DNA of 64,000 nucleotides from Apteryx mantelli (GCF_036417845.1 NC_089984.1:5952001-6016000); one strand, 5' to 3'; numbered from the stretch's first letter, positions 40,827 through 50,830 are shown. Made by a program: numbers and translations. The notes: generated by a model from the sequence alone, not told the origin.

Positions 40827-43124
40827 TTTTGGTATTTATGGTAAAGTCAGATTTACCATATTATTTTGCATCCCAGCATGGGATACATTTGAAGTCAGGG
40901 CAGACAGTAAGTGCAGCCAAAGATCCAGTGAGCTTAATTCTCTTTATGCTCCTTCAATACACTGGACAGCCTTCAACATCTTAATCATTCATTTGAAAAT
41001 TATCATCATCAGCATGCAAGGTCAGGAAAACAACGTTCAGTTAATTAAAGCAGTCTTCCAGTTTCCATCTTAAGCAAAAAAACACAGACATCACACCAAG
41101 ATATTCTTCCAAATCTTACTTTCCTGGCAGTCCATCACTGTCAATACATGAGTTTTATTGTGAGACCCAACCTTCCAGTGTTAAATAATTTGTTCCAAGA
41201 GACAGGCAACAGGCAACCTTATATTGCTGTACTGTGACAGAAAGGGCTTGAAGTGGTTACAGGTGCCAAAAAAGGGAAATTATTACAACACTACTGAGTA
41301 ACAACTTTTTTTTAAGTTGATGCTACTGCAGTTTCAGCCATAGCATGGAAAACGCCTCTGGATAAGTGTTCAAAAATCAATATCCATATGAATCAGTACC
41401 CATGCCAAGTAAAGGAAAGCTTCAGCATGAGGCTCACTGCATCTTCCTCCCAAGATTTCTCGCATCCCGTGACACTTTCTCGGAAGATAGAGGTTCTCTT
41501 GTCTAACAGATATGCTTTCTACTGCATTTTTAATACAGGACTACCTGCACCAAAATCCTACCACACTCAGACCGTTCAACATCGGTAATGTGATGGTCCT
41601 CCTCGAGAGCAGAGATAAAAATCTGCATGTTGTCTGTGATACCTATTAAAACTTGGCTGCAGTTAAATTAGATTCAGTTTCAATATCCTCCTCCTTTTTA
41701 TTTTCTAGACTTAAAAAGTCACTAGGAGTCATTATTCCCAAACACTACTTAAATCTATCCAGAACGACCAGGATTAACTACCACATGAATGCCATATATA
41801 GCTGAACCCTTGATTTTTCTACAGATTCTTCCCCCCCACACCCCGGAACTGAACCCATGATTACATACTGATACAACACAACTGAACCACCTGATTACAT
41901 ACAACCAACAATACAATAGCAAGAGACTAATCTCTGTGGGAGGAAAACCATGAAGATTAGGCATTTGACATGCAGTGCAAAACCAGAGTACTTTAAGTCT
42001 TTAGTCTACCAACACACTTGAGAAACATAATTTACTCTTCTATGAATATTTCACAAAAGAGTGCTTCCCACCCTGACCACATCTCTACAGTGTGGAGCTT
42101 CTACCTTTGAGGGCTTACCCTTAACACCCACACCACTCAGATTAAGCAGGGAGTCAAAGAATAGGCTTGCCTTGCTTCATAAGGAAGTTTCCTCTTTGGA
42201 ACAGCAACTTAAATAATTTGCTCTCCACACTTCCCTGAAGGCAAGCTGTTTAACAGAAAAGTAGCAACAAGCCTCGTTTTAAGCACCAGAAATTATTGCA
42301 GGATGGCAGCTTTAATTAATAGGCAGTATCCCAATTTATGGCTGCTCTGATTCCCACTAGTTGTTAAACTATCAACTAGACCAAAAAACTCCACCTAATC
42401 CACTAAGCAGTTGGCTCCATCCACATTCCACTCCTGTTGCTTAAAAAAAGGCAGTACACTGGATTGTATGTTTGTTCTACCATGGCACACCTTGCAACAG
42501 TCAAAACTTCCTCCAATGAGCACTAGTCAAGCTTCTCCCCATCACTCTTACTGCTTCCATCCTTTTTCACTTCTTTCATGCACCTGTTATACAGAAAAAG
42601 AAACCATGCGAAACACCTTTCTTCCACCTCCCTTCGCTTACTGATTTTGACTTTTGCCATTTGTGGTCTTCACTCCAGCAGAAGTTACCCTGGACTGACT
42701 AAACTAACTGCCTCTTTCACCTCCTGTCTTCACATTTGACATTCCAATTAGGCACCAAATCTCCACAGTTCCCTCCCAAAGATGAAACGTATACAACATC
42801 AATTTTAAAACAAACAAGTACTGTCCAAGTTTCACTCAATGAACTATTCAGCCGTACTCTGCTCCAAAGCTGTAGCCATCCTCTCATTCCCTGTAACATT
42901 ACAAGCCCTCTAGTCTAATTCTGCAGTATGCCCACTGCATGTAGGCTTGCTAACTCTTCTCCTCCTCTCCTCTTCTATAAGGTTTCTCCCACTATCACAT
43001 ACATTTAAGCAAGACTGAATGAGTGAAAAAAGATATAACCTGAACTACTTCAGCTATGAGTCCATTTATTCAGCTCTAACATATCAACTATATCAATTCT
43101 CCAGCCTCGCTAACCTTCTAAGTA

Positions 43125-43181
43125 GTGCTGAGAAAAATCACAAGAGATAATCAACATAAAAGTCATAAAGTCTAGAGGTAT
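43125..43181 (+). repeat. Dispersed 58-bp duplication, copy B
   Basis: This block matches copy A at 40768-40826 apart from a 2-nt deletion in the middle. Flanking sequences of the two copies are unrelated, so the similarity is confined to this unit. Confidence 0.85.
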
Positions 43182-43674
43182 GGTTATGCCAACTGATTAT
43201 CTCTTTACTCTTCACACATGGTCACCCTTCTAGACATAATATCCCATCACCTTCAGAGGGAGAAGTCACAACTATCAGCACACACTCCTTCCTGTCTGCC
43301 TCTTCTTATTCTGTGACCAATAAATGAGTTTCTCATTTATGTGTGCTGCATCCTCTTCTCCCACCCCCTTCTTTTTAAATACTGTCCTTTCACAGTAATC
43401 AGGTCAATTAGGCTCTTCCAGAATATTTTATATCCCTCTTGAAAGAACTCACCCATAAGGCCATTTAACATTTCCATCCTATTTCAAGAAAGCCCATTTA
43501 TCATCCCAGCAAGAAACCAGCCATCTTGAGAAGTCATCAAGTAGAATTCAATGTATTAAAATCAATATTGCAAAGACATACCTAATATAATCACTATATT
43601 AATTATATCTATATTATACAACTTTTTCCTACCTATTTTCTAATATAATTCACTGACTCAGGAATCTTATATGG

Positions 43675-44060
43675 TCCAATCCCACTACAGAGCAGGTTCA
43701 GCTGTAGGTTGGCCACGCCTGGTCGATCCTAGTCTAACCTGTCCTAACCACCTTCAATAATGTGAATTCAATGGCTTTTCCAGGAACTATTTCAGAGCTT
43801 CACTGCTCTTACTGTTAGCAAAAGCTTCCCAGCACCTAACCAAAGCCTTCTCTTTGCAATGTAAGGCCATTACTTCCTGTCCTATCCAGCACTGATCAGA
43901 TTATTCCCTTCCTCTTTGCAACAACCTCCTTTCAGTTTTCTCTTTATTCTGAGGAGTTCCTGTTCCTCTAATTTCTCCTTGGAGAAGCATATTTTCTCGG
44001 CCTCTGCTCTCTCCCACTGGTCCTCATAGTTTTTCAAATGCAGTGCACCAGAAAGGATAA
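43675..44060 (-). mobile_element. CR1 LINE fragment, minus orientation
   Basis: On the plus strand this reads as the reverse complement of CR1: a 'ggtccaatcccactac' start, a 'tgtcctatccagcactgatcag' -like middle (matching the CR1 'cttgtcctatcgc' region), 'caacaacctcctttcag', and 'cctttctcc'-type sequence followed by a 'ctcccactggtcctcatag' end. It is heavily diverged and lies in the same orientation as MCU transcription. Confidence 0.65.
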
Positions 44061-45421
44061 CTCATCTTTTCTCTGTGGAGACAAACAGGAATATCACAGA
44101 TACTTTCAAAAGTAATAGTTATAACACTAGGTACCAAAATGCTCAGAGCAAGCTTTCCCTTGCCCACTGCATTCCGCGATACCTCACCATTAGACAACTA
44201 GTAAGTGTCAAGTGTGTAGCAACCACAGTTATCAGCTCTCAGATCATAACATAGCCACAGATTATGTATGAAGATTACAAACTGTTTGAATTGACTCGTG
44301 CACAAAGTCACCATTGAAAAAATAATCAGTGCAACAGCACAAATTGCTAACAATCAGGTTGCCAAAAATCATACAACATACCTCAGCTGGGATCGCAGCC
44401 AGTAGAAGTTTCCAATCATCAATTCAAGGCATGTAAGCAAAACCCACCCAAAAGAGACAGTTTGGACAGGATGGCTTTAGTGCACTTCTGAGTGTGCCTA
44501 TGTTTCAGCAATGTCTTTCCAGCTAGGAGCATAGCAGTGGCAAAGCGGCAAAGCAGTGGCTGTTTTTAATCTTTTGCTTTTTGTATGTTTGCTTCTACAC
44601 AGCCTGATTAGCAGGATCAGATATAAGTTCGAGTCTCTTGTTAAATTAATCTCAAAGGTCAATTCAAATTTAGATAAATATTTTTTTTGCTTTCAAGGCC
44701 AGACCGGTTAAAAAGATAACATAATGACAATTATGAAAGCTGTTCCACACTAGAATGCCTGACCAGAATTCAGGGTACTGGTGGCCTCATTGTTAGGCTA
44801 GTATTTACAAAGTTTGAATTCAACACCGCCGAAGTTGCACTTCATGCATTTGAATGACCACAGGGCAAATATTGGACTGATGCATTGAGACACTCAATAC
44901 TTAAACTCCCTAGCTGTAGAAACATATTAATTGATACAGATAGAGAAACTACCAACGCTCTGAAGATACAAAACACATACAAATGCTTAACTGCTCTTTA
45001 AATAGCACCTAGGGATCCAGTGTTACATATGCTTTTCCAAATGAGTTCAGAGTCCTGCTTCGTGGCCTAATTAATACATGATTTTTGTGGTTTTATGTAG
45101 TTTCACAGTTAGTTGCTTCAGTAAAACAACAAGTAAGCGACAGGTCCACATCTTCAACTACAGGTTTTTTTTTTATAGACAGCGATAAAACAGATTGTAA
45201 CAAAAGCTAGAAAAATATTGCAAGGTTACATACCGTTACCTTAGTTTACAAAGAAAAAACCTCGCTGTATTTTTAGCCAATCTTTGAAGCTCTAAGTTTC
45301 AACCTGCTGCCTTTACAGGTTTCTCAGTCGAAACCTAAAGAGGCATAGTAAGCAACGCTTGTGCTGCTAGTCATTCATTTTCTAGTGAAGCCAATGAACA
45401 TGTTACTTCTCCACAAGAAGC
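44061..45421. other. MCU intron 1 between the last CR1 copy and the CpG-rich block
   Basis: AT-rich sequence without recognised repeats apart from short T runs near 44683 and 45165. Two tRNA B-box-like words near 44628 and 44813 lack the rest of a tRNA or SINE. Confidence 0.4.
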
Positions 45422-45441
45422 AAAAAAAAAAAAAAAAAAAA
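45422..45441. repeat. A20 homopolymer at the edge of the CpG-rich block
   Basis: About 20 A residues mark the abrupt change from AT-rich intron to the CpG-rich block. On the MCU sense strand it is a poly-T run. Confidence 0.85.
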
Positions 45442-45835
45442 CCTCCCCGAGCTCGCTGACATCTCTCAGGGAATTCCCCCAACCTGCTCCCTGCACAGCT
45501 CCAACCGATCTTCCCCTCGCTGACCTCGAAACGGGGGGAAAGCGCTCCCTCGGCATCCCCCGCCCTCCTCCTCCCCCCCCCCGTCCCCGAGGGCTGCTTC
45601 GCGGCGCCCCGCGCACCCCCGCGGCGGCGCCACCTGCCGGCCGCGCCGCGCGCCGCACGGCGGAGCTCGGCCGCGCTGCCGGGGCGGCGCGGGGGGAGCC
45701 CGCCTGCCCCCCACCCCGCCGGGGGCCGACCCTCGCTGGTCCCCGGCACGCAGAGCTCCGCCGCAGCCCCACTTCGGGGGGGGGGGGGGAACAAAGCCGA
45801 GCAAGGAAACCCCGCTGTCTTCATACCGTCGAATC
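45440..45835. other. Secondary CpG-rich core inside MCU intron 1
   Basis: This GC-rich block of about 390 bp is separated from the main island and includes a C-run near 45571-45582 and a G-run near 45777-45790. It could be an alternative MCU first exon or an intronic regulatory element. I see no convincing start codon plus donor pair that would establish an alternative transcript. Confidence 0.4.
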
Positions 45836-46959
45836 AAGTAAGCGGCGACGCAAACCTGGGAGCTTCCCCCCTCCCACAGATGCCGGTAATACTGATATTA
45901 AGGTCTCCCCTTTCCCGCACTGAATAGAGCCAAGCAGCTCCTCGCACTTTCGGGCGCGCTGAAAAGCGCACCTCTGCCTTGCGGAGAGGGCTGACCCAGG
46001 AGCTGGCCGAGAACGTGGAAATACCAAACATTTCACTAGATCACAGTGCCACAAGGGTTTTTTTTCCCCCTGTTCTTCAGCTACATCGGAAAAACGGAGA
46101 ACCCTTTCAAAGCACAGGAGCATCCCTCACAGGCCAGTTATGTACTGCTACCCCTCAGACGCTTGAGGTGAGGGATTGCTCATCGTCTCCCCCAAACAGT
46201 CCTCACTCTCCAAGCAACTAGCTAAGAAAACACAGCAGACTCATCTTTTAAAAAGCCACACGCATCATCTGACTGACAGCTCCCGCCGCTTATCGCCGCA
46301 CTTGCTCTCCTGTCACACTCGGAGCGCTTGGAGACTCAACGCCTCACATTGTTAAGTGCAAAAGATGCGTCTAATTGGCAAGCCTTGAGGCGAGGAAAGT
46401 TTTTAAGGGTGTGCTCGGGTTTTGTTTTTTTTCCCCCCCTGAGGGGAGAGGGGAGGAAAGAGAAGGGGAGGCGTGCGGGGGCTGAAGGGGGCACGCCGGG
46501 GTCGAGCGGCGGCGGGCAGGCAAGCAGGCAGGGCTCCGCTCAAGTTTCGCCCGCAGCGATGACCCCGACGCCGGCGCTAAGAATAACGCGCAGCTGCCGC
46601 GCCGGGGCCCCGCACCGGCCTGCGTCGCCCGCCCCGGCGGGGACCCCGGCGGAGCGCGCCGCCTCCCGCCGTCTCGCAGCGGGGCCGCCTCGCCCGCGCC
46701 ACAACTTCCCCGAGAAGGAGAAGGCGGCCGGGGCGGGGAGGGGGGGACGCTCAGCTCAGCCCCCCACCCCCCGCGGCCTCCCGCCGCCCCTCACGCGGCG
46801 CCCCGCGCGCGCCCGCCCCAACGGCCGCGCCCGCCCAACGGTCGCACCCGCCCAACGGTCGCGCCCCCCCCCCGCGCGCGCCTCAGCCGCCGGCACACAC
46901 CGGCCGCCGCCTGAAGGGCACAGCCCCGCCGGCGGCGCGGGCGCTCCCACCTCACTCAC

Positions 46960-47079
46960 CGTCCGGTGTCGCTGCGGCTGCCGGCGCCGCCCCAGCGCCG
47001 GTAAGCAGCCGGCCGCGGTGAGCGCGCCGCCGCCGCGGCCGAAGAGGAGCGGCAGCGCCCTGCCCGCCGTGGCCGCCAT
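46960..47079 (-). CDS. MCU: MCU exon 1: mitochondrial calcium uniporter pore subunit, N-terminal presequence
   Basis: This 120-nt exon encodes 40 residues beginning MAATAGRALPLLFGRGGG and ending RRRQPQRHRT, and it stops in phase 0 at a consensus donor (ACG then GTGAGT). From memory, human MCU begins MAAAAGRSLLLLLSSRGGGG and ends the matching block HHRT before VHQRI, so order, composition and boundary agree. MCU forms the Ca2+-conducting pore of the inner mitochondrial membrane. This exon supplies only the Arg-rich, acid-free import presequence; the N-terminal domain, coiled coils, two membrane helices and DIME selectivity motif lie in exons beyond the left edge. The ATG at 47079 has G at -3 and G at +4. 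The frame stays open upstream to about 47268 but has no earlier ATG. The presequence is about ten residues shorter than I recall for human, mainly in the glycine run. The paralogue MCUB is less likely because of the presequence match. Confidence 0.85.
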
Positions 47080-47120
47080 CGCGCCGCTGAAGCCGCCCCG
47101 CGCGCACGGCGAGGCTCGCG

Positions 47121-47144
47121 CTGCGGCGGCGGCGGCGGCTGCTG
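47121..47144. repeat. CGG/CTG trinucleotide run in the MCU 5' UTR
   Basis: On the plus strand the sequence is a short CTG unit, about five CGG units, then CTG units, that is CCG and CAG repeats in the MCU sense strand. It lies 42-65 bp before the start codon and is short enough to be stable. It would add GC-rich structure to the 5' UTR. Confidence 0.6.
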
Positions 47145-47154
47145 CTCCGCCCGG

Positions 47155-47182
47155 GCAGGGGGGGAGGGGGGAGGGGGAGCGG
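47155..47182 (+). other. G-run cluster with G-quadruplex potential in the MCU promoter
   Basis: Several consecutive runs of three to seven G separated by single A or C residues lie on the plus strand, which is the template strand for MCU. The pattern fits the G3+ N1-7 quadruplex rule. Whether it folds is not known. Confidence 0.4.
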
Positions 47183-47209
47183 CTGGGCGGGGCTCGCGGG
47201 CGGCGCCGG

Positions 47210-47307
47210 CCAATCGACGCGCTCCGCTGCCCGGCCTGGGGCTTGTCAAGCGACGCCCCGGCCGCCAATCAGAGCCACGCGGCCCCCCTGTCCGGCGAAA
47301 GGATTGG
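47210..47307 (-). promoter_or_regulatory. Triple CCAAT-box cluster (NF-Y type)
   Basis: Three pentamers sit at 47210-47214, 47265-47269 and 47303-47307, spaced about 55 and 38 bp. Flanking bases fit the NF-Y consensus (GGCCAATCG, CGCCAATCA, and GGCCAATCC on the opposite strand). Multiple CCAAT boxes at such spacing are typical of TATA-less promoters. The two sites farther from and the one nearest to each other differ in orientation: the distal site (47303) is sense with respect to MCU and the other two are antisense. Confidence 0.6.
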
Positions 47308-47423
47308 CCGCTGCCTTCCCTCTCCTCCCCTCTGGGAGGCGGGCGGGGCCGCGCTCCGGCTGGAGGGCAGGGAATCTTCACAGCCGGGAGCCGAAAGGGC
47401 GGGGCCGGCGGGAGGGAGGCCGA

Positions 47424-47520
47424 GGGGCGGGGTCACCCCGGGGCGGGGTCACCCCGGGGCGTGGCCGGGGCGGGGGGGCGTGGCCGGGGCGGGGGGGCGT
47501 GGCCGGGGCGGGGGGCGGGG
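47424..47520. repeat. Two adjoining GC-box minisatellites upstream of MCU
   Basis: Two exact 16-bp units (GGGGCGGGGTCACCCC) occupy 47424-47455. They run directly into a 19-bp unit beginning GTGGCCGGGGCGGG at 47461, 47480 and 47499. Every unit carries a GGGGCGGGG-type Sp/KLF site, and the 16-bp unit also carries a GGTCA half-site. Copy number may vary between individuals. Confidence 0.75.
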
Positions 47521-47717
47521 CTGAGCGCGTGCCGGGAGGTGGGGGCGCGCGGCGGGCAGAGGGTGCGCTGGGGAGAGGGTCGTACAGGGAGAGGGGCGGG
47601 GAGGGGGGCTGCAGGGAGAGGGTGCACTAGGGGAGTAGGTGCAGGGAGATGGGGGTGCACTAGGGGAGAATGCAAAAAGGTAAAAGATGCAAAACGCAGT
47701 GCAAAAAGGTTAAAGAT

Positions 47718-47745
47718 ATATACATATATATGTATGTATGTATTT
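47718..47745. repeat. TA/TG microsatellite
   Basis: A short ATATATACATATATATGTATGT-type alternation lies just outside the MCU CpG island, with a TATTTATTCC flank. Confidence 0.75.
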
Positions 47746-48743
47746 ATTCCAAAGAGAAAGAGAAAGAGATGTACCCCTGTGTGGTCGGCCGGGCCACTAG
47801 CACAGACCTCACCACGTAGGGGATAAATAAGCAATATGTGTAAGAAGTTCCTTGAACGGTTATTTACCTTGGTTATTTTTCTTAGAAAGGGTTTTTCCGT
47901 TTTGCCTGGGCGATGCAGCAATTATGTTGACAATTTCCGTCGAGGTCTTTCGAAGGAGCAGCCGGGCAAGAATTGCCTGTTGACAGAGGGCGGAAAGGCC
48001 GATAATTCATTAGCAAACGCGCGCCGTGCGCTGGGGCAGTCGCTACGGTGCCGAGAAATGGGAATTAACCATCTCAATGCAAAGAGAGGCTCCCCGGGAG
48101 GGCTGGGGCTGCAGGGCCGTTGGCGCCCAACGCCAAGCCCACGTGTCTAGCACAAATCTCGCCGTCCTGGCATGTGCTTGCCCGGCTTTTTCCCCCTCTC
48201 AGTACTTCTGCCTCCCTCAGGCCCAATTGCGATTCGTGCTTTTTAACTGGGGCGGGTGTATTTTATTGCTGCTTGGCAGAGTCGGAGGTAGCAGCCGCTA
48301 AAATACTGCGCCGTTTGTGCAGTTAAGTCTTTCCGTTTATTTTATTGCTATGCAGGTTAGGGCTTTTGAAGCCGGAGCAACAAGCTGAAGCTCTGGGAGG
48401 CAGCGGCGCGGGTGCATTTCCCAAGAGGGAGAGCGGGGACCTGTGCTAACCGACCCGCTGTTGCCAAACCACCGCTTCTGAAGAAATTTTCACAACGCAG
48501 AGGCCACTTAAAGAGCAGAAGAGGCCAGTGCAAAACACGTCTCGGGGCAAGAACGGCTTCTTGACTTTTACATGATCCCTGCTTTAAAGCTCCCTCTACC
48601 ACAGCCCTCGGAGCCGAGCGCTCCTGGAAGCATCCTCTACTCTTGAAAAACCTAAATCTTGGCTGTTTTCCTATTTTTGGATGATGAATTGAAGGCTGCA
48701 ATGGGGGGGAAGGTGGGATCTGGGTCTGATCCCCGACATCTGC

Positions 48744-48790
48744 CGTGCCTCAGTTTCCCCAGCTGTAAAATGGGGCTAATCGCCTTGCTT
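48744..48790 (+). mobile_element. MIR/CORE-SINE core fragment
   Basis: The stretch contains GTGCCTCAGTTTCCCCA and CTGTAAAATGGGG separated by two bases, nearly identical to the central core of MIR SINEs. It lies in the inter-promoter interval. Such close preservation of a very old repeat is unusual for a neutral copy. Confidence 0.6.
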
Positions 48791-50490
48791 ACCAGCAGAA
48801 AACCCTGGTAATCTGCAGTCGCTAAAGACGCAGGATCATGCAAGCCTTGCAGTATGCAAAGGCACAAGGCCCCTGTGGCCAGGGAGCAACCCCCAAAATG
48901 CAAGTTTTGCACCTTCTTTTGCAGCCTATTGCCATGCCTGCTGTTACGGCTCGCGTTATAACCACGCAGCAGCCCCAAACGGCCTTTTTTCCTGGCTCGC
49001 AGCATCTCCTCTCCGGTTTTGCACTCTAGAGAATTGCTTGCATCATGCTAGCAAAATATTTGCATTTCGGCCAGCTTTCAGCCCGCAAAGTCGTCTTCCT
49101 ATTTAAAATGTTTCTCCTGGTTTTACTTGCCACTCCGGGCTCCTGGCAGAGGCAGCCTCCGGGGCCGGATGGCATTGCTCTGCTCAGCCCTTGCAGCTCC
49201 CCCACAATCTCTTGCACGACGCGCTGGGCCGTCGGTTATACCTGCACAGGCTGAGCAATAAAAGTGAAATGGTGTGTTTAACGAGTCCTTCTCCGTGCGG
49301 TTTTAATTGGAGCCGGCTGGCTATCGGAAAGCTGCTCCCGAGAATAACTGATGGGCGAAGCGTGCCAGCGTTTGCAATTAATATTATTTGCAGCAACCGC
49401 GCTTGATTCCCCGTTTTCCAAAGCGGGTCCCAAGCTGCGTGCGAACGTGCCGCTGCTCTGCGGACACTGTCGTGGCCCGTTCCTCCGCGCGGGAAACCCG
49501 GAGAAAGGAAAACCAGGTCTTGTCTGCGTCGGTCCCGCAGGCGCCTTGTTAGGAAAATCCTGCGGAAGAGCAACGGGACTTGCTGAAATGCTTTTCCCCT
49601 GCATTTAAACTGGCGATCCAGCCCTGGTTCAGGCTGGGTCTGCTCTGGATAAACATCGCGAGCATTACCAGCGGAAAGCGATCCTTATTAATGCCGTTTG
49701 TTTTACAGAAAGCAAACTGTTCCCACACAATTTGCGGTGATTAGTGCCTAACTAGCACTGTGTTTACTTTGCGAACACTGGTTGCCTCTTCAGCGGAGGC
49801 CTCTTCATGCGGCTCCCTTCCTGCAAGCCACGGTAATTCAGACAACGCGCGGCGGAAAGACGCCGGCGCTCTGCATTGCCGAGCTGCCTGGCTTCAGTTT
49901 GTCTCCAGCTGCCTGCACATCTGGTAAAAACACCCTGTCCAGGGTGATTTAAAAGCTTTGCGCTGCCTGCTAGGAACCAGGGTGAAACGGAGGGAAATAA
50001 GTGAAATAATAGACCCTTTGCAGCCGCATGCATGGTGCGTAAACCCCACGGGGAGTGCGCTGGCCTCGAGCCGATCTTGCCCCGCGGTTTTGCCTGTCCC
50101 AGCCCGGACCCCATCCCAGTTTCACGGCTGAACTGGTTTGTGCGAGGAGCTGGGCAGTTTTGCACACCGAGGCCGGCGCGCGGACGGCTCCGGGGTGGGT
50201 GGATGGGAGTGCTGGCACGGGAGGGTCCTGGCGCGCCGGCACCCACGTCCGGCCGCGTCTCATCGCCTCTGTTCAGCAGAAAGGCTGGTGCTCGGGGCCG
50301 GACGCGGATAAGGGCGCGTGCAGCTGAGGGCCGGAGCCTCCCCGCCCCGAGGCCGCCGCTGGATGCATCCCCCGGGCAAGGAGCGTTTGTCCCTCCTGCA
50401 GGGCGCTTGCAGCCTGCTTGCGCCTGGGAAAACTGTATTTGGTAACGGAGGCTCATTAAAGAGGGCCGACGCAAGAGGCATCTCAAAGCA

Positions 50491-50830
50491 GCTAAAATTA
50501 CAGACCTAAAATTAGCCGTGGCGGCGGCAGCGACAAGCTCCCCGGCTGCCCGTGACGGGCTCGGGGCCGCGTTTGGCTCTCTCCCTCCCGTTCGCGGGAG
50601 CGCGCGGCCCCGGCACAGCCGCGGCGGGGGGGGACGGCGCCGCGGCAGAAGGGAGTGGGCACCTAGATGCTCTACATAGCGCTGCTATTTATAATCATAA
50701 TGTATATATTTATAGCCGGGGAGCCCTCGGAGAGCTCCTTGCCCCTCCGACCGCGCCGTTTCTATGGTTACTTTTAGAGCCGCGGTTAATAATCTGTTAA
50801 TTTGTGAACTTCAACCCTCCTTTTACAGTT
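50491..50830. promoter_or_regulatory. AT-motif cluster in the inter-promoter interval, possible enhancer
   Basis: Within GC-rich DNA there is a direct repeat of CTAAAATTA and CTAAAATTA (50492 and 50506), then a MEF2-like CTATTTATAA near 50690, and GGTTAATAATCTGTTAAT near 50784, which resembles an HNF1 site, preceded by CTATGGTTAC near 50762. The grouping is suggestive of a regulatory element. Function is inferred only from motifs. Confidence 0.3.

Larger units (their letters stand above)
24546..43674. other. MCU intron 1, central part: no gene recognised
   Basis: This 19-kb stretch is AT-rich and holds scattered homopolymers, including a C-run followed by A residues near 31030, a G-run near 31803 and a G-run near 32479. 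It also holds the short duplications and the coding-like segment listed separately. Open frames rarely exceed 100 codons and none resembles a known protein. Confidence 0.5.
1..46959 (-). other. MCU: MCU intron 1 (partial, continues past the left edge)
   Basis: The intron begins with the GTGAGT donor at 46959 on the minus strand and no acceptor is reached in the window. I searched the reverse strand for the expected next exon, which should start in phase 0 with a VHQRI-like sequence and contain a Trp-Gln-Asn-Leu-Gly stretch, and found nothing. Intron 1 is therefore inferred to exceed 46.9 kb, in keeping with the long first intron of vertebrate MCU. Apart from its first 1.5 kb it is AT-rich and CpG-poor. 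It contains CR1 fragments, simple repeats and short duplications listed separately. Open frames inside it on either strand are short and lack a credible gene structure. Confidence 0.7.
47080..47530 (-). promoter_or_regulatory. MCU: MCU promoter and 5' UTR, CpG island, TATA-less
   Basis: This very CpG-rich stretch lies directly upstream of the MCU start. It holds three CCAAT boxes on the plus-strand map (47210-47214, 47265-47269 and, inverted, 47303-47307), each with NF-Y-like flanks, at about 131-228 bp before the ATG. GC boxes occur at 47185-47193 and 47341-47350, followed by a tandem GC-box block at 47424-47520. No TATA box is visible. The 5' UTR carries a CCG/CAG-type trinucleotide run (47121-47144). 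The transcription start itself cannot be fixed from sequence. Housekeeping-type expression is inferred. Confidence 0.7.
45440..47600. other. CpG island complex around MCU exon 1
   Basis: CpG density rises abruptly at about 45.45 kb. A first dense core spans roughly 45.45-45.83 kb, inside intron 1, a weaker bridge follows to 46.28 kb, and the main island covers about 46.43-47.6 kb over exon 1 and the promoter. The neighbouring intron is strongly CpG-poor. Long open frames on both strands here are by-products of the base composition. Confidence 0.75.

Noticed and set aside
44600..44830. tRNA-like B-box words near 44628 and 44813
   Set aside because: No credible A box, paired arms or SINE body accompany them.
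45371..45837. Three overlapping minus-strand frames in the secondary CpG core as an alternative MCU N-terminus
   Set aside because: They are mutually overlapping and low in complexity, and no donor in phase with MCU exon 2 was found.
46756..47268. Longer open frame upstream of the MCU ATG as an N-terminal extension
   Set aside because: The frame is open back to 47268 but has no ATG before 47079; the upstream part covers promoter CCAAT boxes and a trinucleotide run.
46328..47524. Plus-strand 398-codon open frame across the MCU CpG island
   Set aside because: It is Pro/Arg/Gly/Ala-rich, runs antisense through MCU exon 1 and the promoter repeats, and reflects high GC content with few stop codons.
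49764..50486. Minus-strand 240-codon open frame
   Set aside because: It lies in GC-rich intergenic DNA, has no recognisable content, and overlapping frames of similar length exist on the other strand.
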